Source: CAYOHG01 sp964465125 (GTDB lineage Bacteria; Planctomycetota; Phycisphaerae; UBA1845; Fen-1342). Taken from it: 64,000 nt of DNA. The first letter of the stretch is position 1. Each line of letters begins with the position of its first letter. Under the pieces are notes generated by a model. It did no database searches, was not told the DNA's origin, and saw nothing but the letters and a program-made list of their open reading frames with translations. The stretch spans positions 123,261 through 187,260 of the forward strand of contig CAYXIO010000002.1 in assembly GCA_964465125.1 (NCBI GenBank). The letters are read 5' to 3'. This document shows positions 1 through 9,831 of the stretch, in pieces. The position numbers and the translations under genes are program-made.

Positions 1-434
1 ATGGAGCCGCCGGGAACGAGCCCCATCGCGCCGAAGTCAAACGTCAGCTCGAGGTCGTAGCTGCCCGAAACGCGGTGACTGCGGTCGGTCTCGAGCCCGC
101 CGTGAACGTTGTGCTGAAAGACGTTGGTCATGCTGAGGTCGAAGGTGAAGCCCTTCTCCTCAAGGAAGGAGCGCGCCCCGCCCCAGTCTCCGGTCAGCCG
201 GTCGCGCGAGAAGATGTCGTCTTCCTCGGCGACGTCCGTGGCCGGCTGACTTTCCGCGGGCGGAGGGGCCGCGCCGATTTCTGCGTCCGGCGGCTCCTCT
301 GCGAGCGCCGGGGCCAGCAAGAACGCGATCGCCACGCCGGAAAGCCACGCGCGTGGAAGCCTCTGGCGGAGCGGTACGTCAAGACTACACACGGTGCTGT
401 GCCCGTGCGGTACGGGCGTTGCGAAGCGTCTCAT
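1..434 (-). CDS. OprB-family carbohydrate porin, N-terminal part (cut by window edge)
   Basis: Only the first ~144 codons lie in the window; the rest runs off the left edge. ATG at 434 has a GAGGAAC Shine-Dalgarno. The N-terminus is basic, with a hydrophobic stretch ending in APALAEEPP (export signal), then an acidic Pro/Ala linker. The OprB signature follows: DRLTGDWGGARSFLEEKG, then a beta-strand-like FTFDLSMTNVFQHNVHGG and SGSYDLELTFDFG. OprB porins are outer-membrane barrels that admit sugars. The DRLTGDWGGAR motif is the main support. The gene lies downstream of rarD on the same strand. Confidence 0.85.
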   Translation of the reverse strand, partial: MRRFATPVPHGHSTVCSLDVPLRQRLPRAWLSGVAIAFLLAPALAEEPPDAEIGAAPPPAESQPATDVAEEDDIFSRDRLTGDWGGARSFLEEKGFTFDLSMTNVFQHNVHGGLETDRSHRVSGSYDLELTFDFGAMGLVPGGS

Positions 435-516
435 GGCGGTTCCTCGGCCCCAGTCTAGTGGGATTATCGGCAAGTGGAATGGGGCGGCTGAATCGAATCG
501 GGCTGACAAAGGCGCT

Positions 517-1494
517 CTAACCTCGCGCGCCGCCCAGCGCCGCAGACCCGACCCGCGCCCGCCGGACGACATCGAACGAGAACAGGCCCAACCCGGCCCA
601 GATCAGCCCGAAGCTCACCAGTTGCGCGCCGGCGAAGGGTTCTCCAAACACGAAAACGGCCAGCAGGAACTGTCCGGTCGGGGCGAGGTACTGAAGGAAG
701 CCCAGCGTGGTCAGCGGCAGCCGCCGCGCGGCGATCGTGAACCACAGCAACGGAAACGCCGTGATGACGCCCGCCGACAGAAGTGTCAGGTCCATTAAGC
801 GTCCCGCCTGGGTGAAAACCGCCTGATGAGTTGCCAGCAGCCAGGCCAGGTAGGCTGCCGCCGGCGGCGCAAGCAGCGTGGTTTCGAGCGCCAACCCGAC
901 CAGTGCATCGACCGCGATCAGCTTCCGCAGAAGGCCGTACGTCGCAAAACTGAACGCGAGGATGAGCGCCAGAGCCGGCACGGACCGCTGGGCCAGGACC
1001 AGCATGGCGACGCCGGATGTGGCCAGCGCGACGCTGCACCATTGCAGGCGGTTCAGCCGCTCGCGCAGGAGGACAAAGCCCATCAGCACGCTTACGAGTG
1101 GATTGATGAAATAGCCGAGGCTGGCCTGCAACACGTGGTCCGTCGCGGTGGCGTAGATGAAGGTGAGCCAGTTCACGGCGATCAGGATGGACGTGAGCGC
1201 GAGTCCGGCCAGCACGCGCGGCCGTCCGAGTGCCGCCCTTAGGATACTGGCCCTCGCCAAGCAGGCACAAAGAACCATCAGCAGCAGCGCCGACCAGAGC
1301 ACGCGGTGCGAGAGCACCTCCAGGCTGGAAACCTGCTTCACGACCTTGTAGTAGAGCGCGGCGGCAGCCCACCAGAGATACGCCGCGGCGCCGTAGGCCA
1401 ACCCGGTGCGGTCGAGCCCCAGCGCGCCGGGAGCGGGCGAGCGGCTGGGCGACGCGGGAGATTCGGCGGCGGGCTGGGCGGCCATCCGCGGCAT
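517..1494 (-). CDS. rarD: RarD-type EamA/DMT family transporter
   Basis: 325 aa with ten hydrophobic segments and the RarD pattern: an N-terminal YLWW..ALYYKVV, SHRVLWS (RarD: HR.(I/V)WS), NWLTFIYA..T.HVLQASLGYFINPL and LQYLAPTGQFLLAVFVFGE near the C-terminus. It is an inner-membrane permease of the drug/metabolite superfamily; RarD substrates are poorly known. ATG at 1494 or ATG at 1485 could start it. The second would follow a TATCAT -10-like box by 7 nt, so it could be leaderless. It diverges from the DUF2961 gene at 1570, and a TATGCT box on the plus strand (1497-1502) overlaps the minus-strand box. Confidence 0.85.
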   Translation of the reverse strand: MPRMAAQPAAESPASPSRSPAPGALGLDRTGLAYGAAAYLWWAAAALYYKVVKQVSSLEVLSHRVLWSALLLMVLCACLARASILRAALGRPRVLAGLALTSILIAVNWLTFIYATATDHVLQASLGYFINPLVSVLMGFVLLRERLNRLQWCSVALATSGVAMLVLAQRSVPALALILAFSFATYGLLRKLIAVDALVGLALETTLLAPPAAAYLAWLLATHQAVFTQAGRLMDLTLLSAGVITAFPLLWFTIAARRLPLTTLGFLQYLAPTGQFLLAVFVFGEPFAGAQLVSFGLIWAGLGLFSFDVVRRARVGSAALGGARG

Positions 1495-1569
1495 GATATG
1501 CTACGCGGACAGGCTTGGCTGGTCGGCGCGACGAGTCAGGCCTCACTTCCGTCTGAATCGGAGACGCAC

Positions 1570-3567
1570 ATGAACCCCCGTCTTGTCCGCATCGGTCTTC
1601 CGGCGATCGCGTGGATGCTGACTGCCGTGACGGCGTTTGCGGCCGACGTGATCTCGACCCGCACCCTGCTCGAACAACTGACCGACCTGGAACGCCTGGC
1701 ATTGGTGCCCGAGCCGGCGTTCACCTGCCGGCAATTCTCCAGCTACGACCGGGCATCGAAATCGCCGGCCGACGCCGAGAGCTGGTTCGCCAACGCCGAT
1801 TGCGGCCAGTATCTGCGCGTCGAGGAGCGCGACGGCCGCAAGGAATACGTGATGGCCGAGATGGACGGGCCGGGCGCGATCGTGCGCATGTGGTCGGCCA
1901 ATCCGGCGGGCACGCTGCGCGTTTACCTCGACGACCTGCCGGCGCCGGCGATCGAGGCGCCGCTGGCCGATTTTCTCAGCGGCAAGATGACCGGCTTCCC
2001 GGATCCGATTGCCTGCGTTTGCAGCCGCGGCTGGAACAACTACTTCCCCATCGCCTACGCGAAACGCTGCAAGATCACCAGCGACGCGGGCGGGTTCTAC
2101 TACCACGTCGACTACCGAACCTACGCGCCGGGAACGCCCGTGCAGGCCTTCCGCATGGACGATCTGAAGGCGTGTGGGCCGGAGATCGAGAAGCTCGCCA
2201 AGGCGCTCGCGGAGCCGGCGTCCGCGGCGCCGCGCCGGGCCGACCTCGAGACGCTTCCCGGCGAGTTCTCGATGGGGCCCGGCGAGAGCTTCGCCGTTCG
2301 GCTGCGCGGCGAACGGGCGCTGACGGCGCTGCGGGTCGCGCCCAAAGCCAGCAGCCTGATCGACGCCCTGCGGCAGACCGTCCTGACGCTGAAGTTCGAC
2401 GGTCGTGAGACGGTTGCCGCGCCTCTGGGCGATTTCTTCGGCAGCGCGCCGGGCGTAAGCCCTTATGAAAGTCTGGTCGCCGGCGTCTCGAAGGACGGCA
2501 GCATGCGCTGTAACTGGGTCATGCCGTTTCAGCGCGACGTCGAAATCCGCATGACCAACCACGGCACGAAGTCGGTGAGCGTGACGCTCGAAGCCGATCA
2601 CGTTCCCTGGGTCTGGGACGCGCGCTCGATGTACTTCCACGCGAAGTGGCGGGCGGAATATGACGTGCCGACCCGGCCCATGATCGACTGGAACTACCTG
2701 ACGGCCGGCGGCGGGCCCGGCACGTTTGTCGGCGTCGCGTTTTCCATTGCCAACCCGGTCAAGCAGTGGTGGGGCGAGGGAGACGAGAAGATCTACGTCG
2801 ACGGCGAAAAGCTCCCCAGCTTCTTCGGAACGGGCACGGAAGACTACTACGGGTATGCCTGGTGTTGGCCCGAAGTCTTTTCGCACGCCTACCACAGCCA
2901 GCCGCGCTGCGATGGGCCGGGCAACTACGGCCACACCAGCGTGAATCGCTGGCAAATCCTGGACTGCATCCCCTTCACGCGTGAATTCACGTTCGACATG
3001 GAGCTCTGGCATTGGCATGCCGAGACCAAGGTCGCCATGGCGGTGACGAGCTACTGGTACGCTCGGCCCGACGGCACCGATGCGTTTCCGCCGATCGATC
3101 CGGCGGCGCTGAAGGTAGTCAAGCTTCCGACCTACCTTCCGCCGCGCGTCGCCGGCGCGATCGAGGGCGAGGAAATGGAAGAGCTGGAACGCACCGGCGG
3201 GTCGCTCGAAGTGCAGCCCTGGGACGGACTGAGCAACGAGAATCACCGTTGGTGGCGGGATGCGAAGGCCGGGCAGCGGCTGGTGCTTGGTTTCCAGGTG
3301 GACAAGGCGGGCAAGTACAAGGTGTTCGGTCGATTCCTCTCGGCGGGGGACTACGGCATTCACCAGGTTTCCATCAATGAACAGCGCGCGGGCGCGGCAA
3401 GGGACTTCTACCACGACGGCGTGAAGCCGACGGACGAGATGTTGCTGGGTGAATTCGAGCTCAGGGCGGGGCAGAACCGAATCACGGTCGAGGTGACGGG
3501 GGCGAACGCCAACGCCAAGCCCGGGAAGATGTTCGGGCTGGACTATCTGCGATTGGTGGAGGAATAG
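1570..3567 (+). CDS. Secreted DUF2961 (GH172-like) protein
   Basis: 665 aa from ATG 1570, preceded by CGGAGACGCAC. Residues ~1-21 are a signal peptide ending AVTAFAADV. The body is a DUF2961 protein, the fold now classed as glycoside hydrolase family 172 after a difructose-dianhydride/alpha-D-fructofuranosidase enzyme. The conserved acidic motifs are visible: GEGDEKIYVDGE (402-413) and GTGTEDYYG (E424), which hold the likely catalytic glutamates. The last ~130 residues form an extra beta-rich, carbohydrate-binding-like domain ending DYLRLVEE. It is probably periplasmic or surface glycan processing, with an unknown sugar. Confidence 0.8.
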   Translation: MNPRLVRIGLPAIAWMLTAVTAFAADVISTRTLLEQLTDLERLALVPEPAFTCRQFSSYDRASKSPADAESWFANADCGQYLRVEERDGRKEYVMAEMDGPGAIVRMWSANPAGTLRVYLDDLPAPAIEAPLADFLSGKMTGFPDPIACVCSRGWNNYFPIAYAKRCKITSDAGGFYYHVDYRTYAPGTPVQAFRMDDLKACGPEIEKLAKALAEPASAAPRRADLETLPGEFSMGPGESFAVRLRGERALTALRVAPKASSLIDALRQTVLTLKFDGRETVAAPLGDFFGSAPGVSPYESLVAGVSKDGSMRCNWVMPFQRDVEIRMTNHGTKSVSVTLEADHVPWVWDARSMYFHAKWRAEYDVPTRPMIDWNYLTAGGGPGTFVGVAFSIANPVKQWWGEGDEKIYVDGEKLPSFFGTGTEDYYGYAWCWPEVFSHAYHSQPRCDGPGNYGHTSVNRWQILDCIPFTREFTFDMELWHWHAETKVAMAVTSYWYARPDGTDAFPPIDPAALKVVKLPTYLPPRVAGAIEGEEMEELERTGGSLEVQPWDGLSNENHRWWRDAKAGQRLVLGFQVDKAGKYKVFGRFLSAGDYGIHQVSINEQRAGAARDFYHDGVKPTDEMLLGEFELRAGQNRITVEVTGANANAKPGKMFGLDYLRLVEE

Positions 3568-3613
3568 CAACCCGAAAGTCGGGGGCGCCAACTCCGAATC
3601 TACAATCGCCGAG

Positions 3614-3643
3614 TTGCGGGCAGTGGCAGCCGGTCGGTATGCT
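3614..3643 (+). promoter_or_regulatory. Candidate sigma-70-type promoter for the 3700 gene
   Basis: TTGCGG (3614-3619), an 18-nt spacer and TATGCT (3638-3643). The expected start near 3650 gives a ~50-nt leader ending in GGGAGACGCGC before ATG 3700. Confidence 0.35.
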
Positions 3644-3699
3644 CACCCCAGCATTTCGACAGGGAACGCAGGATTCGTACGCCTCGTCGGGAGACGCGC

Positions 3700-4344
3700 A
3701 TGCAGCCAGCGGCTTTGATCGGTGCAACTGTTGCGGCGTTGTTGGGGGCGGTCGCCTGGGCGGTGATTTCGGCTCTCACGGGCTACGAGATTGGGTACGT
3801 TGCGTGGGCCATTGGGGGCCTGGTCGGGCTCGGAGCGATGCTGCTCGGCGGCCGGGGAGCGACCACCGGCATGGCCTGCGCGGCCATGGCGCTCATCTCC
3901 ATATTCGCCGGCAAGATGTTTGCGGTGCAGTATGCCGCGCCGACCGCGGTGCGCGAGGCACTGGCGGAGCATTTCACGCTGGATCTGTATACCGAGTACC
4001 AGAAGGACGCTGAGGACTTCGCCAGGCTGACGGACGAGTCGCAGCATGCGGAGTTCATGGTGTCGCACCAGTACACCGAGGCCAGCGAAGCTTCCGGCGT
4101 GACCGAGGACGAGCTGGCGGATTTCCGCGAAAGCAGCGTCCCAATTCTCCGCGACATGAAGGAGAACAATCCGCCCTTTGAGGAATGGCAATCAAAGCGG
4201 ATTGATCCCGCCGCGGAAGCGGTGCTAAGCGAGTTGAGCATCACAAAGGCGGTCATCGACGACCTCGGCCTGATCGACATCGTGTTCGGGCTCCTGGGCG
4301 TTGCGACGGCCTACCGCGTCGGCTCGGGCACGGCGAAGTCGTAG
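3700..4344 (+). CDS. Conserved membrane protein of unknown function
   Basis: 214 aa. The first ~80 residues hold three hydrophobic helices with a glycine-rich motif (GYEIGYVAWAIGGLVGLG) typical of a family of short planctomycete membrane proteins. The middle (~85-170) is acidic and helical. A last hydrophobic stretch (DDLGLIDIVFGLLGVATAYRVG) closes the protein. ATG 3700 has a GGGAGA Shine-Dalgarno. I know no function. It lies 30 nt before the AsmA-like gene. Confidence 0.65.
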   Translation: MQPAALIGATVAALLGAVAWAVISALTGYEIGYVAWAIGGLVGLGAMLLGGRGATTGMACAAMALISIFAGKMFAVQYAAPTAVREALAEHFTLDLYTEYQKDAEDFARLTDESQHAEFMVSHQYTEASEASGVTEDELADFRESSVPILRDMKENNPPFEEWQSKRIDPAAEAVLSELSITKAVIDDLGLIDIVFGLLGVATAYRVGSGTAKS

Positions 4345-4361
4345 CGCCGCGGCCGACCCGC

Positions 4362-4374
4362 TACAATCGCCGGA
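4362..4374 (+). promoter_or_regulatory. TACAAT -10 box immediately before the start codon
   Basis: TACAAT at 4362-4367 is followed by 7 nt and ATG 4375, so transcription would begin at or next to the start codon. No clear -35 and no Shine-Dalgarno are visible. Confidence 0.35.
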
Positions 4375-5907
4375 ATGCCTGCCTCGCGATGGATCGCACT
4401 CAGCGCCGCGACCGTGCTGTTGTTCGGCTCGCTTGCCGTCACCGGCGGCTACGCGTGGTACCTGCGAAGCGATGCCTACCGTTCGTCCTGCTGCGCGCGG
4501 CTGAGCGAAGCGCTGCGGCTTCCCAGCGAGCTCGGCCTGGTCGTGCCACGCTCGCGGACCTCGCGCGAGTTCCAGGACGTGACGGTCTGGCTGCCCTCCC
4601 GCCGCGGCATTGCGCTTACGTGCCGGCGTGCGATCGTCGCGAATACGCCGACCAACGTCGACCCGGACGCGTACGAAGTGCAACTCTCCGGCGGCTCCTG
4701 CGAAATCTCCACGCGCACCTGGCTGCGCAGCGACTATCGCGAAGTGGTCGAGTCTGGCCTGCGGCCCGGCTTCGACACGCGCGGTCCGCGGCGGGTGACG
4801 TTTCGCGACATGGACCTGCACTTCGAGCGAGATGAGTTTTCGGCGCACTTCACCGGTGCCGCCGGCCGGATCGAGTTTGACGAGGGCAAGCGCGGTGTCG
4901 CTCGAATCACCTGCCGCGAATTCAACCGCCGCGCGTTGCCCGAGCCTGTCGTTGTGCTCGTGGAGTTTTCGCGCGGCAACGGGGGCGTGCGGATCGATTC
5001 GCTGGACCTTCAATTGCCCGCGATTCCGCTGGAGCAGGCCGCGATCGACCGGCTGATCGGCTTGACGCTGACGCGCGGACGATTCGCCGGCGGGCTGCGC
5101 TATCGCGAAACAGATGAGGGTCCTGCGCTGCTGGTCAGCGGGAGCTGCATGGACCTCGACCTCGCCGAGTGCACGGCGAATCTTGCTCCGGGGCCCTGGC
5201 GCGGACGGTTTCCCGAGCTTGAGCTGATTGCGTTGCAGATCGAGCGCGGCCGCCCGACGCGGCTGCGCTTTCGCGGCCTGCTCAAGGACCTCGAGCTGTC
5301 CGACGTGCTGGCGAGCTGGGGCGTCAGCGGCGGACAAGGGAAGCTGTCCCTCGAAATCGGCGAGGCCGATCTGACGCCGGACGGCATCGCGCGTTTCGCC
5401 GCCGGCGGCCAGGGAGAGTCGATTTCGCTGGCGGGCCTGACCGCAGCACTGGGCTGGGGCACGATGACCGGCGACCTGCTTCTGAAAATCGACAATCTGA
5501 CTCTGCGCGACAATCGGCTCATACGGGCCGAAGGCTCGGCCATTGTCGCCGACGCGGTCGAATCCCCGAACTGGATCGAGGGGCGGCTGCTGCACGAGCT
5601 CGCGAAGCGCGCCCTGTCGATCGAGCTGCCGTCGTTTCTTCCCGAGCGGCTCGAATATACCCGGCTCGGCGCCAGTGTGGAGGTGCGCGACGAAGAGTTG
5701 TTCGTGTTCGGCTCGCACGGCGAGCGCAACCGCACCATCCTGACGGCGTCGATCTTCGGGCAGGAGTTTCCGCTGGCCTTCGAGCCCAGGCATTCGTTCG
5801 TGCTGACGCCGGTGCTTGACCCGCTGCGCGCTCGGCTGCTCGGTGCCCTGGAGCGCTGGCGGGAACCGCCGGCGTCGCAGCCCGCGGCGGGCGCGAGCGG
5901 CGATTGA
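4375..5907 (+). CDS. Membrane-anchored protein resembling AsmA-type envelope proteins
   Basis: 510 aa. One N-terminal membrane anchor (residues ~6-28) is followed by a long beta-rich periplasmic body with alternating hydrophobic strands (VRIDSLDLQLPAIPLEQ, RLRFRGLLKDLELSDVLASWG, LLLKIDNLTLRDNRLIRAEG) and no cysteine or catalytic motif. This layout is like AsmA/DUF748 proteins, some of which form lipid-transfer bridges between membranes. A much larger protein of the same style lies at 36166-39729. The assignment is by general character, not a diagnostic motif. Confidence 0.5.
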   Translation: MPASRWIALSAATVLLFGSLAVTGGYAWYLRSDAYRSSCCARLSEALRLPSELGLVVPRSRTSREFQDVTVWLPSRRGIALTCRRAIVANTPTNVDPDAYEVQLSGGSCEISTRTWLRSDYREVVESGLRPGFDTRGPRRVTFRDMDLHFERDEFSAHFTGAAGRIEFDEGKRGVARITCREFNRRALPEPVVVLVEFSRGNGGVRIDSLDLQLPAIPLEQAAIDRLIGLTLTRGRFAGGLRYRETDEGPALLVSGSCMDLDLAECTANLAPGPWRGRFPELELIALQIERGRPTRLRFRGLLKDLELSDVLASWGVSGGQGKLSLEIGEADLTPDGIARFAAGGQGESISLAGLTAALGWGTMTGDLLLKIDNLTLRDNRLIRAEGSAIVADAVESPNWIEGRLLHELAKRALSIELPSFLPERLEYTRLGASVEVRDEELFVFGSHGERNRTILTASIFGQEFPLAFEPRHSFVLTPVLDPLRARLLGALERWREPPASQPAAGASGD

Positions 5908-5922
5908 CGAGAACACAGGCCC

Positions 5923-6721
<799 letters not shown>

Positions 6722-6729
<8 letters not shown>

Positions 6730-8386
6730 AGCGGATGGCCTCCACGGGCTGCATGCTGCCGGCCCGCCACGCGGCCGCGAACGAGCCCAGCGTCGCCGAG
6801 ACGATCGCGAAGAGCACGACGACGACGACGTCGGAGGATGCGACCTCGGTGGGGATGCTGTCGAAGGAGTAGACCTTGAAGTCCCACATCCGCCAGGCGG
6901 GGTTGATCGAGATCAGGAATTCCTGAATGTTGTTGATGTTCCAGACGAACACGGTCCCCAGCAGCGCGCCCAGCAGGCTGCCGACGATGCCGACCGCGGC
7001 GCCGTAGATCACGAAGATGAACGCGACGCCGCCCGAAGAGCCGCCGATCGCCTTGAGGATCCCGATGTCGCGCGTTTTCTGGAGCACAATCATGTAGAGG
7101 ATGCACAGCAGCAGCGCGACCGCGACGAGCGAGATGATCCCGAAGAGGATCGTGACCAGGATGCGCTCCTTCTCGACCGGCGCGATGATGTGGGCCTGCG
7201 ATTCCTCCCAGGACTCCGCCCGCACTTTGGAGACGAAGTAGCGCTCGCTGTCGCTGAGCGTGTAACGCTCGTCGCCCAACAGCGCGTGATATTCTTCGTT
7301 GAGCCGGCCGCAAAGCGCCCGGGCGTCGGTCCCGTCCCGCACTCGAATCTGAATCTGCATGCAGCGGGCCGGCTTGCGACCGATCACCTCGTCGGTCTGC
7401 GGATCGATGCGGTCGGCTTCGTCCAGACGCGTAAGCTGTTGGAGCAGCCCGAAATCACAATACACGTGCAGCGAATCGATGTCGTAGATGCCGGTGCGCT
7501 GGTCGTCGACGTAGCGAAAGGCGACCTTGACCGGGTTGGTGAGCGTTCCCCCGGAGGAGTAGGGGACCAGCGTCAGAAAAACCTGCGCGCCGCGCGGATA
7601 CACATCAAACCGCCGGTAACGCCCGTCGGACTCGCGCTCGGCGACCAGGTCGCGCCCGAGAATCAGCCCGGGAAACGGGTCCCCCGCGTATCCGGCCGGG
7701 ATGCGCCCGTCGTCGAGTCGCTCATCGCTGAGCGCGAACTCGCCGGGGATGATCGGCTGCTTGTTCTCGCGCAGCAGGGCGTTGAGCGATCCGTCGGTCG
7801 TATCGGGGTCGTCCAGCGGGCGGCCGCTGCGGGCCTGGTGCTCGGCGCGCTGCTTTTCGAGCAGGCCCTGAAACGGCTCGGGCAGGCAGAGCGGGAATAC
7901 TTCGAGCCCGGTGCTGAGCTTGAGCATCGGGCCGTCGGGGTCAAATCCCATCATCGGCTGGCGCGCCTCGCCGAGCGTGGTCGTGCCGGGGTAGAAGTGC
8001 TCGTAGTAAAGCCCGTCGCGGAATCGATTCACCTCCATGATCTCGTTCAGGCGGATTCCGACCACCCGCACATAGCGGCTCTCGCCGGTCTGAGGGAAGT
8101 TGATCAGGCCGTAGGTGTAGAGCACGGGTGTGGCGCGGACGACTTCCGGCCAGCCTGAAATCTCGTCGATGAACTCCTGGTAAAGCGGAAAGCCGTCGTT
8201 CAGGTGGTTGTCGACGATGATGTCGCCGAGCATCCCGCGCGCCTTGCTGCGGACCTGCTCCAGCCAGCCGCCCATGACCGACATGACGATCAGCACCATC
8301 GCCGTGCAGAGCATGACCGCTGCAATGGCGAAGTACGCGATGCGTCGGCGGCGCAAATAGCGGATCGTCAGAAAGAGCTTGTACAA
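6722..8386 (-). CDS. ABC transporter permease, LolC/LolE-like (TTG start)
   Basis: 554 aa. The N-terminal helix (RIAYFAIAAVMLCTAMVLIVMSVMGGW) is followed by a large periplasmic domain and three C-terminal helices including RDIGILKAIGGSSGGVAFIFVIYG, the FtsX/LolCE coupling region. The chain begins MYKLF-like, as in related permeases, but the codon there is TTG (8384-8386) and no in-frame ATG lies near. A 27-codon ORF (8368-8451) overlaps this start, so translation may be coupled. LolC/E are ~400 aa; the extra length is in the periplasmic domain. Only one permease gene is present, so the complex would be a homodimer. Confidence 0.8.
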
Positions 8387-8451
8387 AACGTGCGCCCGGG
8401 CTCTCGGGGCGCCGGCCGGAGGCTCCGAGCCGTTCGGCGGGCGGCGTCCAT
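8368..8451 (-). CDS. Short leader ORF overlapping the start of the Lol-type permease
   Basis: ATG 8451 opens 27 codons (MDAARRTARSLRPAPREPGR..., about one quarter Arg) and stops at TGA 8368-8370, 14-18 nt inside the permease gene and in another frame. A TACAAT -10 box ends 9 nt before the ATG, so it could be the first, nearly leaderless ORF of the mRNA. It could act as a coupling or attenuating leader peptide for the TTG-started permease. It could also be chance. Confidence 0.3.
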   Translation of the reverse strand: MDAARRTARSLRPAPREPGRTFCTSSF

Positions 8452-8460
8452 GCGGGCGGG

Positions 8461-8489
8461 ATTGTACGCGCGGCGATCGGGCGCGTCAT
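8461..8489 (-). promoter_or_regulatory. Candidate promoter of the lol-type operon
   Basis: On the minus strand ATGACG (8484-8489), a 17-nt spacer and TACAAT (8461-8466). The predicted start is near 8454, three nt before the leader ORF and ~68 nt before the permease TTG. Confidence 0.45.
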
Positions 8490-8575
8490 GCCGGTGAGGG
8501 CCGGCCGCGCCGGCGGATGGCTCGGGCCGGTGCGGCCCCGTCGCGACGTTCGCGCCCGGCGCGGACGCAGCCCGG

Positions 8576-8935
8576 CTACTGCACCATCACCGTGTCCTTG
8601 GTGAACCAGAACAGCAGGAAGACCATCAACACCAGCGTGATCGTCACGGCGTTCAGGAAGAATCCCGCCCACGAGGTGCCGGAGCTTGTGTTGCGCTTCT
8701 GTCCCGCGCTGGTGAATCCCAGCAGCAGCCCGATGCCGGCGATCATGACCGAGCCGGCGGTGGCTCCGAGGATGGCGAAGTAGCGCAACCCACCGCGCTT
8801 CAGGACCAGCTCGAACTCCTGGAAACTGAACTTCTGGAAGACCAGGAACGCCAGCGCGGCGAGTCCCAGCGCGCTGACCACGCCCATCGTGACGCTAAGA
8901 CGTGCCTGCTTCTCATATGCCGGCGCCTTCGCCAT
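8576..8935 (-). CDS. Small three-helix membrane protein
   Basis: 119 aa from ATG 8935, preceded by GGATGGAGC. Three hydrophobic segments lie at about 17-34, 52-74 and 92-111. Between the second and third is a polar loop (SAGQKRNTSSGTS). No known motif. It is 190 bp upstream of the ABC permease on the same strand, but the promoter between them argues for separate transcription. Confidence 0.6.
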   Translation of the reverse strand: MAKAPAYEKQARLSVTMGVVSALGLAALAFLVFQKFSFQEFELVLKRGGLRYFAILGATAGSVMIAGIGLLLGFTSAGQKRNTSSGTSWAGFFLNAVTITLVLMVFLLFWFTKDTVMVQ

Positions 8936-9160
8936 TTCGAATGCTCCATCCGGGGCGCGAGCAGGGCTGCCCGGGATCGTGATCCGTGCCCGCGGCGCCT
9001 GCGCCTGGACAACTGCGCGGGTCGGCCCCGTTGGTTGCCGCAGCGTGCGCGTGTATTCTCCCGTCGGCAGTCCAGCCCGACCGACTGGAATTGTATAGGG
9101 CGCAGAGGCGGCGCGAAGAGCGGCTCGGGCTGGCGGCGATCGGCGGGGGTTCCCGCGGGC

Positions 9161-9790
9161 ATGATCCGAATCAGCGTGCTGGTGTCGGGAGGCGGGTCCA
9201 CCCTGGAGAATCTCGCTGCGCGCATTCGCGACCGGCGCCTGACCGGCGTCGAGATCACCCAGGTCATCAGCTCTCGGCCGCACGTACGGGCCCTGGGGAT
9301 CGCCCGCTCCTTCGGCGTCGAGCCGCAGGTCCTGCGCCCGGCGGACTTTCCCGGTGAAAACGCCTTCTCCGAGGGGCTGACCCATGCGGTTGGGTCCGCG
9401 GGGCCGGACCTGATCGTCATGGGCGGCTTTCTCGTCTTTTGGCGTGTCCCGCCGCGCTGGCTCGGACGCGTGCTCAATATTCACCCGGCGCTGTTGCCGA
9501 GTTTCGGCGGCAAGGGGCTGTACGGGACGCACGTGCATGAGGCCGTGCGGGCGGCCGGGGTCCGCGAAAGCGGCTGCACCGTGCATTTGGTGGACAATCA
9601 GTACGATCACGGCCCGGTCGTCGCCCAGCGCCGCGTGCCGGTGTTCCCCGGCGACACGGTGGCGACGCTCGCCGAGCGCGTCATGGCCGCCGAGCGCGAG
9701 CTGTATCCCTGGGTGTTGCAGCAGATTTCCGACCAGGGAATCGCGTGGCTGGAGCCGTATCAGGCGGGAATCGAGCGTTCTCCCGGCTGA
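9161..9790 (+). CDS. purN: Phosphoribosylglycinamide formyltransferase
   Basis: 209 aa. It transfers the formyl group of 10-formyl-THF to GAR in purine synthesis (cytosol). Visible are the phosphate loop VLVSGGGSTLENL, the folate and catalytic motif LNIHPALLPSFGGKGLYG (Asn/His pair) and DHGPVVAQ with the catalytic Asp. The length matches the family. ATG 9161 is chosen because the family begins (M)R(I)(A/S)VLVSG right after it. It is a lone gene between oppositely oriented neighbours. Confidence 0.93.
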   Translation: MIRISVLVSGGGSTLENLAARIRDRRLTGVEITQVISSRPHVRALGIARSFGVEPQVLRPADFPGENAFSEGLTHAVGSAGPDLIVMGGFLVFWRVPPRWLGRVLNIHPALLPSFGGKGLYGTHVHEAVRAAGVRESGCTVHLVDNQYDHGPVVAQRRVPVFPGDTVATLAERVMAAERELYPWVLQQISDQGIAWLEPYQAGIERSPG

Positions 9791-9831
9791 GGCTCGCTGC
9801 CGGCCGGAGGCTGTGGACCGATCCGACGCGG

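Noticed and set aside
3570..3620. Short inverted repeats (CCCGA/TCGGG and CAACTC/GAGTTG) after the DUF2961 gene
   Set aside because: Stems of 5-6 bp without a T-tract are expected by chance at this GC content.
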